Notes: generated by a model not told the origin, from the letters alone. 64,000 nucleotides of DNA from Bimastos eiseni (GCA_959347315.1 OY365814.1:35033146-35097145); one strand, 5' to 3'. Counted from the stretch's first letter, positions 35,881-47,466 are shown. Program-made: numbers and translations.

Positions 35881-36474
35881 TAACTTTCTCGTCACTCTCT
35901 CAAATGTAATGTAAATCCATGAAATTTTCACCACCGACTGCCACCGTAGCACCATGCATGCTGTCTCATCGGCTTCACTTCCCGGATTTCGACCTGGCAC
36001 CGGAAAGAAACGAGAGGATTGGCTATTGCGGACTTGATTTAGTAGAGCGCCGGTGTTTAAGCTGGTTTCCCTGACGTGGCTTTTGTGGGCGTTGAGAAAT
36101 TTTCATGGATTCACAAGTAATTTACAAATTCCAACGCCTAGCGAAAGAAGGACTAGTCAACCTTACGCGGTATATATACGGGTCTCGAAATCAATTTCCC
36201 AGCTCTGCGCCCGAGTGTGTTCAGCATTACTCTACGGCCAAGCATTAAGCCACGCATACTACACGACGCCTGTTGAAAGATCTTCCACCTGAATTCGGAA
36301 AATATTCGATTCATCCATCATTGCCAATCACCCAAAATAAACAACCCCTAACCCTAACTGGGGCTCAAAAAATGTGACCGGATGAAGCGATAGGATGAAT
36401 GAACTTTGCTCAACTCGCTTCATTCGGCCATAAACCACTCATCTGAAACTCTCAGAAACACTAAATAAAAAGAA

Positions 36475-36660
36475 TTATGATGATGACGACGACGACAACG
36501 GCGACGATGATGATGATGATGTCATTGCTGTCATTGTCATTGAAGTCGACGACTACAACGATGAATCTTCATCATAAATGAATGTCACACATAAAACAGT
36601 GTTTATGATTATGATGACGATTACGATATCGATGATGACGACAACGACGACTGTTTTGCT
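36475..36660. repeat. (GAT/GAC)n imperfect tracts
   Basis: Two GATGACGAC-like clusters around 36478-36525 and 36605-36655. Confidence 0.75.
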
Positions 36661-36809
36661 GTTGTTTCAGGTGAGCTGAGGTTAATCGAATAGAAAGATA
36701 TTCTAAGAGAGCATTATTTCAGTTTGCCTTTCTGTCGATCATTTCGTTGGAGGCCAGAGTGGGCGGTCCACAGACAATTCACTACGCCCACGTATTTATC
36801 GTAAGGCTA

Positions 36810-36894
36810 CCAATCACAAGACCCAATTTGCTCGGACTTGACTGGGCCAATGAGAACCTTCGATGGCTGATTGGGTGCACTGACCCCAGATTGG
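36810..36894. promoter_or_regulatory. Cluster of five CCAAT-box motifs
   Basis: CCAAT at 36810, 36823 and 36847 on the + strand, and ATTGG (CCAAT on the minus strand) at 36870 and 36890. Five in 85 bp is far above chance (roughly 0.2 expected). CCAAT pairs at about 20-30 bp spacing are typical of NF-Y-bound promoters. No transcript start is known here. Confidence 0.35.
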
Positions 36895-37097
36895 CTAATA
36901 GACAGATAGGAGATAGAAAGGTCACTGACCTCGGTTGACCTATGCAACGGGGTCAGATCGTTCTCAATTGACGGACATCTGGGATCATCGACAGTCCCTT
37001 TATCAGATACATCTGATCAAGAAGACGATTGACAATTGGTTGGACGAGATTATAACCTAAGAACGATCACATACGGTACAAAGGCTTAGATAGACCT

Positions 37098-37316
<219 letters not shown>

Positions 37317-37494
37317 GACCTTGGTCTATTCGCCTAAACAATAGGGCCTATTAACCTACCGTTAGCAGATTTGTTTCAAGCTTATCTGAACATCTGATAC
37401 TTTTTAAGGGACCTCTCGGTTGAAACGCAGAAAAAACGACCTAAATAGAGACCAATGATTTGACGAAAGATAAAGTGACGAATAGATTTAACCT

Positions 37495-37580
37495 ATATAC
37501 AAGAATATGTATATATATACATTATATATACGCTTTATATATATATACGATATATATATATGGTATATAATGTGACATAA
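37495..37580. repeat. TA-rich microsatellite
   Basis: Interrupted TATATA runs. Confidence 0.7.
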
Positions 37581-38079
37581 TATAACGTATATTTTTATTT
37601 GCCTATCTTCGAATATCGTTCACCTCCGAATTGAATAATCATTGAACCCGGATCCTAATCCACAACTGATGGATTGTCCATTAAAATCCGGCACAACAGA
37701 AGTTTCTTACTGTAGTAAAATTGTTTATATATGACAGGGTTTGCACCACCGGACTCGGATATTTCGGAACCAGTCGAATATGTTCGTCATATCCATTCAA
37801 TTTTATTTGAATATTAGGCCAATATATATATATATATATATATATGAATATAACTCTGTATAAACGCCATGTCTTCAACTTTGCCTTAACATCTTCTGTG
37901 CTCTTATGATGTTAGGTCACATATGGGACAAGTGTCGAAATATATTCATAATAATTATTTAATTCATGTGTAATATTTTTTAAAATTATTTTTCTACAAC
38001 AGATCTGTATGTGACTATGGCACTAACATTTTAACCTCTTCCTCGACCAGTATAGCATAATATATACCAGTGTATCATA

Positions 38080-38246
38080 CACGTGTATATATATATATGT
38101 GCATATATATATAATATATATATATAATATATATTATATATATATATTATATATATATAGTATATATATATAATATATATATAATATATATATATTATAT
38201 ATATATTATATATATAGTATATATATATAATATATATATATATAGG
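38080..38246. repeat. (TA)n tract with regular AATA breaks
   Basis: About 165 bp of TATATATA broken every 10-20 bases by AATATA; palindromic and able to fold on itself. Confidence 0.95.
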
Positions 38247-38258
38247 CCCCTTTATGTA

Positions 38259-38496
38259 CGTATTTATTTATTTATTACCGAAATTTGATACCGCTCTTCT
38301 TCCACCATCTTTTGCTCAGAAGTGCATACACATGCCTCGACGGCGAAATTGCAGTTGTACTGCAGAGCAATTGTGTGCGAAGAACTTGGTTAAGGTCCCT
38401 ACACAGTGACTGACCCTCGGACGAGGGTCGAACCCGCTCACTCAGCACACACTGAACCTTACGGGCTGACCGCCCTAACTGATCGGCCACCGTGTC
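38259..38496 (-). mobile_element. tRNA-derived SINE
   Basis: On the minus strand the head reads GACACGGTGGCCGATCAGTT. It has a polymerase III A box (TGGCCGATCAG, 38489-38479) and B box (GGTTCGACC, 38434-38426) at tRNA-like spacing, then an unrelated body, and ends in a (TAAA)n tail at 38259-38278. This is the full SINE layout; the head is too degraded to be a tRNA gene. No clear target duplication was seen because TA repeats flank both ends. Confidence 0.82.
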
Positions 38497-38509
38497 ACAC
38501 ATATATGCT

Positions 38510-38510
38510 T

Positions 38511-38542
<32 letters not shown>

Positions 38543-38545
38543 CAC
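38510..38545. repeat. (TA)n tract
   Basis: Short TA microsatellite beside the SINE head. Confidence 0.8.
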
Positions 38546-38744
38546 TTAGCTCCATCTTCTTTAACCGATATATGGAATGTTGATCTAATTTTCTACTGGA
38601 TTCTGACTTTCACAACAATTCTTCAGGAATTGACCAACGAGAGATTAGAGCCTTGTGAATTATACATGTATTCCCATAAAGACAAAACTGATATAATATC
38701 ATAAATCTAGATATGCATTTCCTATATATGTACGTATGTGCGTC

Positions 38745-38835
38745 CGTATACATGCATATATATATGCATGTATATATATGCATGTATATATATATATGCA
38801 TATATATATGCATGTATACATGTATGTGTGCGTGT
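38745..38835. repeat. (TATATGCATG)n-like tract
   Basis: Alternating ATATATATGCATG units, about 90 bp. Confidence 0.85.
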
Positions 38836-39067
38836 GTGTCAATTGTATTTGCCTGTGTATACATCGATGAAACCGGTTTTGGGCGACGTCGGTCAATTAT
38901 GCAGATGTGATGTCGGCAGTTCTTCTTTGAAGAAGACGCGAGTAATTAGCGTCAACAATATATTTTATCTAAAGTCAACATTTTCCTTGTAGTAAATTAG
39001 ATCATCCGTCGTCGGCTGTTGCTCCGTCGCATTCAACATAGAACCAAGTGGAGTTGAAGCAGGACCT

Positions 39068-39210
39068 CTCTGTCTGACTGTCTGTCAGTCAGTCTGTCTG
39101 ACTGTCTGTCAGTCTGTCTGTCTGGCTGTCTGTCTGTCTGTCTGTCTGACTGTCTGTCAGTCTGTCTGTCAGTTTGTCTGTCAGTCTGTCTGCCAGTCTG
39201 TCTGTCCCTT
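39068..39210. repeat. (CTGT)n/(CTGTCAGT)n tract
   Basis: Imperfect CTGTCTGTCAGT repeat; similar tracts recur at 40118 and elsewhere in the window. Confidence 0.9.
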
Positions 39211-39609
39211 TATATTTATTTCTATATGTATATGTGTCTGAATGTCTCAGTCTGTCTTTGTCTCTTCTTCTCTCTGTCTCCCTCCTCAAAAGGGTAAAAT
39301 TCCAGAGAATCGTACTATAATTATATATATATATATATGTATATGTATGTATTAAGAACATGTATGTATAATAACGTATATCATTTTACATGCTGCATAC
39401 ATTAATATTTACATAATAGTTAATTTCAAATGCAAATATAATGTAAGAATGTGTTGTCTGTATGTGTAGGGTTTATACCTTCTCATGATTTACTTCAGCG
39501 ATCGACCAGTGGTCTCTCCTCATTTCAAGTGGTCATTGTGGATATAGATGCCCGCCTTTTGAATATAACAATATATCTTTGATTGTATGTGTCCTTGTAT
39601 GTGTGCGTG

Positions 39610-39809
39610 NNNNNNNNNNNNNNNNNNNNNNNNNNNNNNNNNNNNNNNNNNNNNNNNNNNNNNNNNNNNNNNNNNNNNNNNNNNNNNNNNNNNNNNNNNN
39701 NNNNNNNNNNNNNNNNNNNNNNNNNNNNNNNNNNNNNNNNNNNNNNNNNNNNNNNNNNNNNNNNNNNNNNNNNNNNNNNNNNNNNNNNNNNNNNNNNNNN
39801 NNNNNNNNN
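39610..39809. other. Assembly gap, 200 N
   Basis: Exactly 200 N between a GTATGTGTGCGTG end and a CTCCTTCTCCTCC start. The true length is unknown. A missing upstream Cdx exon could lie here, but there is no direct sign of it. Confidence 0.99.
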
Positions 39810-40112
39810 TCACCTCCTTCTCCTCCCTCACAATTAAACTGAAATTAAAGGGATCGATATACAATTGGACAGAAGTTGAAAGACTCAGTCCTACGGAAAC
39901 CTATTTGCATATTGAACAGACACAACACATACACTAAGAAACACCCAGACACATGCACACAGACAATCAGACGTACACACAGACAAACACACACATACAT
40001 GCACACAGACGAGCGACGACATGCATTTAAAGAGTTGCGTGAAAAACTGTTTTCAGGTTTCTCTCTATCATTATTGTTGATATCCCATCGAACGACCATC
40101 GCGCATCCTCGG

Positions 40113-40248
40113 TCTCTGTCTGTCTCTGTCTGTCTCTGTCTGTTTCTGTCTGTTTCTGTCTGTCTCTGTCTGTCTCTGTCTCTGTCCTGTCTCTGTCTGT
40201 CTCTGTCTGTCTCTGTCTGTCTCTGTCTGTCTCTGTCTCTGTGTCTAG
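40113..40248. repeat. (CTGTCTCTGT)n tract
   Basis: About 13 units of TCTGTCTGTC/TCTGTC. Confidence 0.95.
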
Positions 40249-40642
40249 GTTTCTCTCTCAACCCAATCAGATCCAAAACTACAACAGCAATCAAAACAAC
40301 TTTTTAGTATGGTATATACGTATGTATGATACATGTAGTGCAAATCCTTTCGTTACATTTATATAGCGCATGTCAGAATCATGAATGGACGAGGAACCAA
40401 AACGACTTCTAGAATTTTGCAGATTTCTCTTTAAAAAGTAATATTTTGAATAAAAATAAACAATTAATAGATATTATGGCCAGTTTTACCTAATCCTTTA
40501 ATCATCATCACCATCTTCCTCTTTTTCTTCTACCTGAACTGCTTATGAAACTGCCACTGAGGATGATGATGATAGTGGGTGATAATAATGATGATGACGA
40601 TTATGATATTGCTGTTGTTGTTGGTTTGTTTCCGTTGTGAAG

Positions 40643-41148
40643 GTAAGACGCGAACAAAGGATAAATACCGAATCGTCTACACTGAGCTTCAGAAGGTGGA
40701 ACTGGAGAGAGGAGTTTCTTTACAATCAATACATAACGATTCAACGTAAGGCTGAATTGGCTGTGGCCATTGGTCTTTCCGATCGTCAGGTTAAGATCTG
40801 GTTTCAGAATCGCAGAGCCAAAGACCGCAAACAGAAGCGCAAGAGAACAGACATCAACCATCACCATGCCAACCACCATCACCCCCATCAGCAACCCACC
40901 GCATCCACAAAAGACGTCATCTTCTCCATCCGCGGCTGCTGCCAACGACACACAAAAACAACACCAGCCTGCTCTCATCATCACCGTCGTCGTCATCGTT
41001 GTCGTCTTCGTCATCATCATCGTCTCTGGTACTGAAGCAGGAGTTGATGGGGATGCGGAGCAACGACGATACCACCGTCAAACTAGAGGCGAATTACGTA
41101 GACACGATCGCTCGACCGTCCGTTGCCAATGGCAACGGTGGATTATGA
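40643..41148 (+). CDS. Cdx: Caudal-type (Cdx) homeodomain exon, frame broken by three extra bases
   Basis: After the acceptor GTTGTGAAG the frame reads [22 protein letters not shown], the Cdx-specific N-terminal arm and helix 1. It then shifts by one base at GG 40711-40712 to [20 protein letters not shown] and helix 3 ([17 protein letters not shown]). The C-terminal tail shifts again, probably in CCCCC near 40881-40885 (to [20 protein letters not shown]), and again in AAAAA near 40954-40958 (to [20 protein letters not shown] and a TGA at 41146). Each shift needs one base less, and two are in homopolymers, so sequencing error or recent decay are both possible. Cdx proteins are nuclear factors for posterior body and gut patterning and are members of the ParaHox group. 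The 5' exon(s) with the hexapeptide were not found. Confidence 0.85.
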
Positions 41149-41279
41149 CGTCATCCCGATCTGCTGAGGGTCAATGCGCATGTGACGCCGGCCGAAATAA
41201 GTAAGTAAGATCTTAGACGTCTGTTGTGGCCGATCTCACGTCCAAAGGCTGCCCGCATACTCAGCAATCTATGGCCAAG

Positions 41280-41443
41280 CTTCATGAATATTCAGCAGCT
41301 GTTTGAATTATCATGAGCTGAGTACGGCGCAGGCGAACTGAGACAGACCTCCACCCCTTCAGGTGTTTCTTCCGCACTATTTATCTGTAAAAAGTGGAAT
41401 GATTGACATGCGCTTCGTGAATATTCATGAGATCGTCGTCTTC

Positions 41444-41470
<27 letters not shown>
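41280..41470. other. AT-rich palindromic motifs 3' of Cdx
   Basis: CATGAATATTCA at 41283, TGAATATTCATGAG at 41418 and ATCATGAGCTGAG at 41311 repeat motifs that also lie in the duplicated block that follows, so this may be an older diverged copy of it. Confidence 0.4.
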
Positions 41471-41475
<5 letters not shown>

Positions 41476-41697
41476 TTGTATAGTCTCAGATGCTGTTGAA
41501 ATCGGTGTAAGGCCAATCAACGCTGCAGGCACTTAATGAATTATTCATGAGCTGAGCGCAGAGTCTGAATGAATATTCAAAGTGTTTATTTGAAAAGGAA
41601 TTCTAAGAATGTGTTAAATCGATGGAAATATTTATAATATCTATTCCAGACCAGAGATCGTCTATTCTACTGAATCGTTGTAATATACGAAATTAGA
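41471..41697 (+). repeat. Duplicated noncoding block, copy A (3' of Cdx)
   Basis: About 220 bp, from TTTGTATAGTCTCAGATGCT to ACTGAATCGTTGTAATATA, recurring in direct orientation at 46016-46220. Differences are about a dozen substitutions and one 11-bp indel (in GAGCTGAGCGCAGAGTCTG). The block holds AT-rich homeodomain-like cores such as TTAATGAATTATTCATGA, TTTATTTGAA and ATTTATAATA. Confidence 0.9.
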
Positions 41698-41919
41698 TTC
41701 TTTGTTAAGTAATAGACAGGAACTAATTATATAGCGTTTGTTTATGGAAATTCATGTGAACGGTTGACGAAACAATAGAATGAGAACATAAGGTGAAGAC
41801 CTGTCTTGTATATACAATATAATATTCTGTCAAATGACGTCTATATAGACCTATGTATGTATAAATATATTTAGATATGTATACATGAAAATAGGTAGTA
41901 CAGTGTGCACATTTATATG

Positions 41920-41920
41920 T

Positions 41921-41951
<31 letters not shown>

Positions 41952-41983
41952 TCTTTTGTATATATATATTATATATGTAAAGA

Positions 41984-42022
<39 letters not shown>
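41920..42022. repeat. (TA)n tracts
   Basis: Several TATATA runs in the space 3' of the duplicated block. Confidence 0.9.
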
Positions 42023-42027
<5 letters not shown>

Positions 42028-42394
42028 GAACCGTCATCGAATCTGTCTATTATGACATCTCAATTTTCTGCTTTGTGTCATTATCTATTTTAAGATCTTT
42101 CGAAGAATGTGAAGACGTCGTTTGACATCTAATCTCTTATAACAGATGGAAAACTTACTGAGAAATGGAATTAGATGAGATGAAGTGTTTTATATTTACG
42201 AGATGGTCAAACTCTAACTCAACTGATAAGTATAATATATATAATATATATAGTTAATATATATTTAATATACAAGGAAAACAAATCACTTGATTGAGGA
42301 TCGAAGATGTTAGATTTCTCAGATTGTATATTCTGTGTTTAACATATTTTGGTCAATTACTACATAGACATGCATTAGATACACTGCATATACT

Positions 42395-42470
42395 ATCTCC
42401 TTCCTCCTCCTCCTCCTCCTCCTCCTTCCTCTTCCTCCTCCTTCCTCCTCCTCCTTCTTCCTATTCCCTT
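42395..42470. repeat. (TCC)n pyrimidine tract
   Basis: CTCCTCCTCC run, about 70 bp. Confidence 0.85.
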
Positions 42471-42759
42471 CCTTCTCTCTTTTCTCCTTCTATATCTATA
42501 GTGTCGAATAGTGACAATGTTTATTTATTTCTACTGAGATGCTTGTCTTGATAAATGTTGGAATTACAATCGTGTCTGTCTGTATCTGTCTGTATCTGTC
42601 TGTGTCTTTGCTTCTATGTGTGTGTTTAGACTTGAAATCAAATCTTGATCATTGATCGACGAAGATCAGAATTCTTCTTCTTTTTCTTCGTCGTCGATTT
42701 GTTGTTGTTATTAACTTGTTACGTTTTCTGAATTGAACGATTCGTTGTTTCTTACTCAT

Positions 42760-43222
42760 GATATATATATACATATATATATATATACATATATATATAT
42801 ATCATATATATATATCATATATATATACATATATATACATATATATACATATATAATATACATATATATATAATACATATATTATACATATATATATACA
42901 TATATATACATATATATTATACATATATATACATATATATATATATATATACATATATATACATATATATACATATATATACATATACTATATAATACAT
43001 ATATATACATATATATTACATATATATATATATATAATACATATATTATACATATATATATACATATATATACATATATATATACATATATATACATATA
43101 TATATACATATATATACATATATATACATATATTATACATATATATAATACATATATAATATTACATATATATATACATATATATACATATATAATGTAT
43201 ATATATATTATATATATATTGA
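42760..43222. repeat. Long (TATATACA)n-like tract
   Basis: About 460 bp of ATATATACATATATAC; open frames rich in Tyr/Ile are artefacts. Confidence 0.97.
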
Positions 43223-43752
43223 TCAAGAAAGGTCCGAAGTTCTATAGTTACAAGACCCACTAGGAATACGATATTAATTTGGCTTTTATTTCCAAACAAT
43301 TAAAAAGTAAAAACGAGTATATACCTTTCCAAAAGAAACAGACTTCTTTCTCCTCACACGAAGAGACTTCAAACACAAACTTCAACCAAAAGCAACACGA
43401 ACCAACGAACTTGAAGAAATACGCTAGAAATGCACCTCGACGGGTGATATTGCATAACCAAAGGTGAGACTTCGTAACAACAGCCTGTGCTCGCACCTTC
43501 AACTTCCTTTGCTTATATTATAATTAATCTTCCTTCCGAACCTCTTCTGTGAGTACACCTTCAGTCTAGAGCGAGACCATAACAATATATATATTTCTTT
43601 CTCTCTGCATATATATAATATAAATATATATATGCCGAGAGAGATAAATACAACAGTGAAAGACAGAGAGAGAGAGAAGGAGAGACAGATACGGAGACAG
43701 AGACAGATATCCATGAGCATGGATATCTTCCTTCCTCAACATCACCGACTGC

Positions 43753-43980
43753 ATGGGAGAATCTGGATATATAAGGAAGCAGATGGATGCCATGGGCGAT
43801 TGTTTAGGGTCAATTGATATAACCCTGTCATATCCTGAGGAAACAGTTGCCTGCACCTCTAGCAAGTACAACTTGCGGCCACAGGTCTATGGCATGAATT
43901 ATATGACCATGACCTTGCGACGCAAGGACGACCGCAACTTCATGCCTCGCCTCCTCTTTAATCGAGATATGTTTTGAACT
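43753..43980 (+). CDS. Orphan 74-codon frame, coding status uncertain
   Basis: From ATG at 43753 the frame reads through KQMDAMGDCLGSIDITLSYP and KYNLRPQVYGMNYMT to MPRLLFNRDMF and a stop. Composition and lack of repeats look more protein-like than the surroundings. No family is recognised. Upstream is a GAGACAGA microsatellite and downstream a (CAGA)n tract. It could be one exon, a retroelement relic or chance. Confidence 0.25.
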
Positions 43981-44156
43981 AAGGGGAAACTATAGAAGAA
44001 CTCTGGGTGTCTGACTTTGGCGCACAGTAAATTAAGATGCGCTTTGTCAGCTTGATAAATATTACGGTGATTACGGTTAAACGAATATTGAATGGAATAT
44101 TGAATTGACCGACAGACCGAGAGAGGACTGCGGAAGAAAAAAGACTGAGACATACT

Positions 44157-44157
<1 letters not shown>

Positions 44158-44218
<61 letters not shown>
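44158..44218. repeat. (CAGA)n microsatellite
   Basis: About 14 perfect CAGA units on the + strand. Confidence 0.95.
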
Positions 44219-44479
44219 GATAGAGATGAGTACAGAAGAAAGAGACAGAGAGCCAACGTAAGAGGGAGACTGACGACGAGAGGGACTGCGCCCGGTAGAC
44301 AATAGACAATAGACAATAGACAATACTACGCATGCATCTTCGAGATTAGCGAGAGATAAGGTGTCCACTCGATAGACCGAGGATTAGAGTAAGCTCGAGA
44401 GTGCCTAGGGTTCGATACTCCGAAGGTTCGAAAGTCAGAAGATTAGCGTAAGCCCAGGAGTGCCTATAGGGTTCGATAA

Positions 44480-45655
44480 TCCGAAGCAAAAACTCGGACT
44501 AGAATTTTTTCGGATTATCGAACCTTCGGACTATCAACCGTCGGATTATTGAACCTTCGGATTATTGAACCTTCGGACTATTGAACCTTCAGACTATTGA
44601 ACCTTCGGACTATCGAACCCTCAGACAATTGAACCTTCGGACAATTGAACATTCAGACTATTGAACCTTCGGACAAGTGAACCTTCGGACTATTGAACCT
44701 TCAGACTATTGAACCTTCGGATAAATGAACCTTCGGACTATTGAACCTTCGGACAAGTGAACCTTCAGACTATTGAACCTTCGGACAAGTGAACCTTCAG
44801 ACTATTGAACCTTCGGACAAGTGAACCTTCAGACAATTGAACCTTCAGACTATTGAACCTTCGGACTATTGAACCTTCGGACAAATGAACCTTCGAACTA
44901 TTGAACCTTCAGACAATTGAACCTTCAGACTATTGAACCTTCAGACAAGTGAACCTTGAGACTATTGAACCTTCGGACTATTGAACCTTCGGACTATTGA
45001 ACCTTGAGACTATTGAACCTTCGGACTATTGAACCTTCGGACTATTGAACCTTCGGACTATTGAACCTTGAGACTATTGAACCTTCGGACTATTGAACCT
45101 TCGGACTATTGAACCTTCGGACTATTGAACCTTGAGACTATTGAACCTTCGGACTATTGAACCTTCGGACTATTGAACCTTCGGACTATTGAACCTTCGG
45201 ACTATTGAACCTTCGGACTATTGAACCTTGAGACTATTGAACCTTCGGACTATTGAACCTTCGGACTATTGAACCTTCGGACTATTGAACCTTCGGACTA
45301 TTGAACCTTGAGACTATTGAACCTTCGGACTATTGAACCTTCGGACTATTGAACCTTGAGACTATTGAACCTTCGGACTATTGAACCTTCGGACTATTGA
45401 ACCTTCGGACTATTGAACCTTGAGACTATTGAACCTTCGGACTATTGAACCTTCGGACTATTGAACTTTCGGACTATTGAACCTTGAGACTATTGAACCT
45501 TCGGACTATTGAACTTTCGGACTATTGAACCTTCGGACTATTGAACCTTGAGACTATTGAATCTCCGGACTATTGAACCTTCGGATTATTGAACCTTCGG
45601 ACTATTGAACCTTGAGACTATTGAACCTCCGGACTATTGAACCTTCGGACTATCG
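44480..45655. repeat. 16-bp tandem array (GGACTATTGAACCTTC)n
   Basis: About 70 units. In the first 400 bp the units vary (GGACAAGTGAACCTTC, AGACAATTGAACCTTC). From about 44950 they are regular, and a variant with TTGAGACT in place of TTCGGACT recurs every four to five units, giving a higher-order period of about 64-80 bp. Confidence 0.96.
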
Positions 45656-46015
45656 ATACAGAACCAGAGATAAGAAGGAGAGGCGGAGGAGTGACAGAGA
45701 CAGGGAGAGAGAGTGTTGAAGCGCCGTGCAGACGCACAGAAAAAGCACGAGATAATATACGCAAGTCGTATAGATGACGTATTCGTCAGCTGAGGAGGAG
45801 GATTGGGAGGAGGACTAAGAGGAGAGAATCTAACTTCAAAGAGTACATATAATATATAGCTATTTATATGCTGCAATTATTTTTTATTATGAAGAAATGT
45901 TCGATAGAGGCGCTATAAAAAGTTAAGTTGCATTAAGTTTACGTACAAAGTCTATTTTTGGAAATGACAGATTGGAACAACATTCGAGAGTAAATTATCA
46001 TACATTCCATGTGTA

Positions 46016-46220
46016 TATATTTGTACAGTCTCAGACGCTGTTGAAATCGGCTTAAGGCCAATCAACGCTGCATGCACTTAATGAATTATTCATGAGTCTG
46101 AATGAATATTCAAAGTGTTTATTTGAAGAGGAATTCTAAGAATGTGTGAAATCGATGGAAACATTTATAATATCTATTCCAGACCAGAGATCGTCTATTC
46201 TACTGAATCGTTGTAATATA
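46016..46220 (+). repeat. Duplicated noncoding block, copy B
   Basis: Direct repeat of 41471-41697, from TTTGTACAGTCTCAGACGCT to ACTGAATCGTTGTAATATA. It lies 4.5 kb downstream of copy A, past the 16-bp array. Confidence 0.9.
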
Positions 46221-46567
46221 AGTACATAGTATTATTATGCAGATATAACCAGAGATACATTATTCATATTCATATTATTAGGTATCTAGACCAATGTATG
46301 AAAATCAATGTCGTAATTAGGTGAGAGCATAGACAGGCGATGACTCTTAAATCTGACTAACTTCTAATGCGCCGCTGAGTCTCAACAACGATTCAGTGAC
46401 TGAGGACGAATAACGAACAGCGAACAACAGAGTTTTAGAGGACAACGGTTCAGAGAATCTAGAAGGAAGTTGATCACTTACCAAGAGTTATAGAGACAAA
46501 TACACAGACAGACAGATAGACAGACAGTCAGAGCGTGTGTGTGTCTGTCTCTCTACGTAGAGTGTAG

Positions 46568-46723
46568 TTGACGAAAGCGACATTTGTGGAGCCAACTCTA
46601 ACGCCGCAGAAGTGTACATCTTCATCACAGTCTTCAGAGCACCACCAGCATCAGCAGCAGCAGCAGCAGCCAGAGTCGCTAAATGAGGGCAGCGTCAAGG
46701 TGTCCTCCTCTTCCTCCTTCTAA
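46568..46723 (+). CDS. Candidate terminal exon with poly-Gln and poly-Ser
   Basis: After a pyrimidine-rich CTGTCTCTCTACGTAGAGTGTAG the frame reads ATFVEPTLTPQKCTSSSQSS, EHHQHQQQQQQPESLNEGS and VKVSSSSSF before TAA. It looks like the low-complexity tail of a transcription factor and lies on the same strand as Cdx, 5.4 kb downstream. It could be an alternative last exon or chance around a CAG repeat. Confidence 0.3.
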   Translation: MTKATFVEPTLTPQKCTSSSQSSEHHQHQQQQQQPESLNEGSVKVSSSSSF

Positions 46724-47215
46724 AGATGTCTCCAGCCAGACTTCAAAGGATACATTCACACACAGCGACACACACACACGCAACCAGCTCGACACCACTG
46801 GCCCGTAACACGCACAGACGCACCAACACCAACGGAAGGAGGGAGGAAGGAAGGGAGGGGGTCATGCAGACAGACAGAAGAGCGGACGCTTAATTGTTTT
46901 ACAACGGCGCTTTGTCATAAACGTCGCATAGATCAAATCAGCCTTTGATGTTTCCGCTTTATGAGCCGACGCCGCCGCCGTCACAGCCGCCGCTTAAAGA
47001 CCCACCGCCCGACTGACCGACCGACCTGGGAGCCACTCACGGGCCTTGCGAGGCTGCGGGTGGGTGGCAGGCGGGTGGGTGGGTCGAGAGGAGGTGGGGC
47101 CGTGCGGGTAGGAGTGGAGCGGCGTTGGAGGAGACAGGGCTGCGACCGACCGGTGTTTGCTTTCAACTGCCACCAGAACTAGCAAGCGTCTGTTGACTGA
47201 GCCACTTAACAGCTT
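46724..47215. other. GC-rich stretch
   Basis: 46960-47150 is the most GC- and CpG-rich piece of the area (GCCGCCGTCACAGCCGCC, GGGTGGGTGGGTCG). It may be a CpG-rich promoter, but no adjacent first exon was recognised. Confidence 0.3.
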
Positions 47216-47321
47216 GTAAACTCACCGCCAAGTATCAAGAACACAAAAGCAGAAGAAGAAGAACGACGACACCCGCACGCACACACACACCGCCCTACCA
47301 GCCATCCAGGTTGATAGATTG

Positions 47322-47325
47322 AACA

Positions 47326-47376
<51 letters not shown>

Positions 47377-47466
47377 ACAAACACAGACACAGACACACAC
47401 AGACACAGACACACACACAGACACACACACACAGACACACACAGACACACACACACAAACACACAC
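47322..47466. repeat. (CA)n with CACAGACA variants
   Basis: Interrupted CA microsatellite, about 145 bp. Confidence 0.97.
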
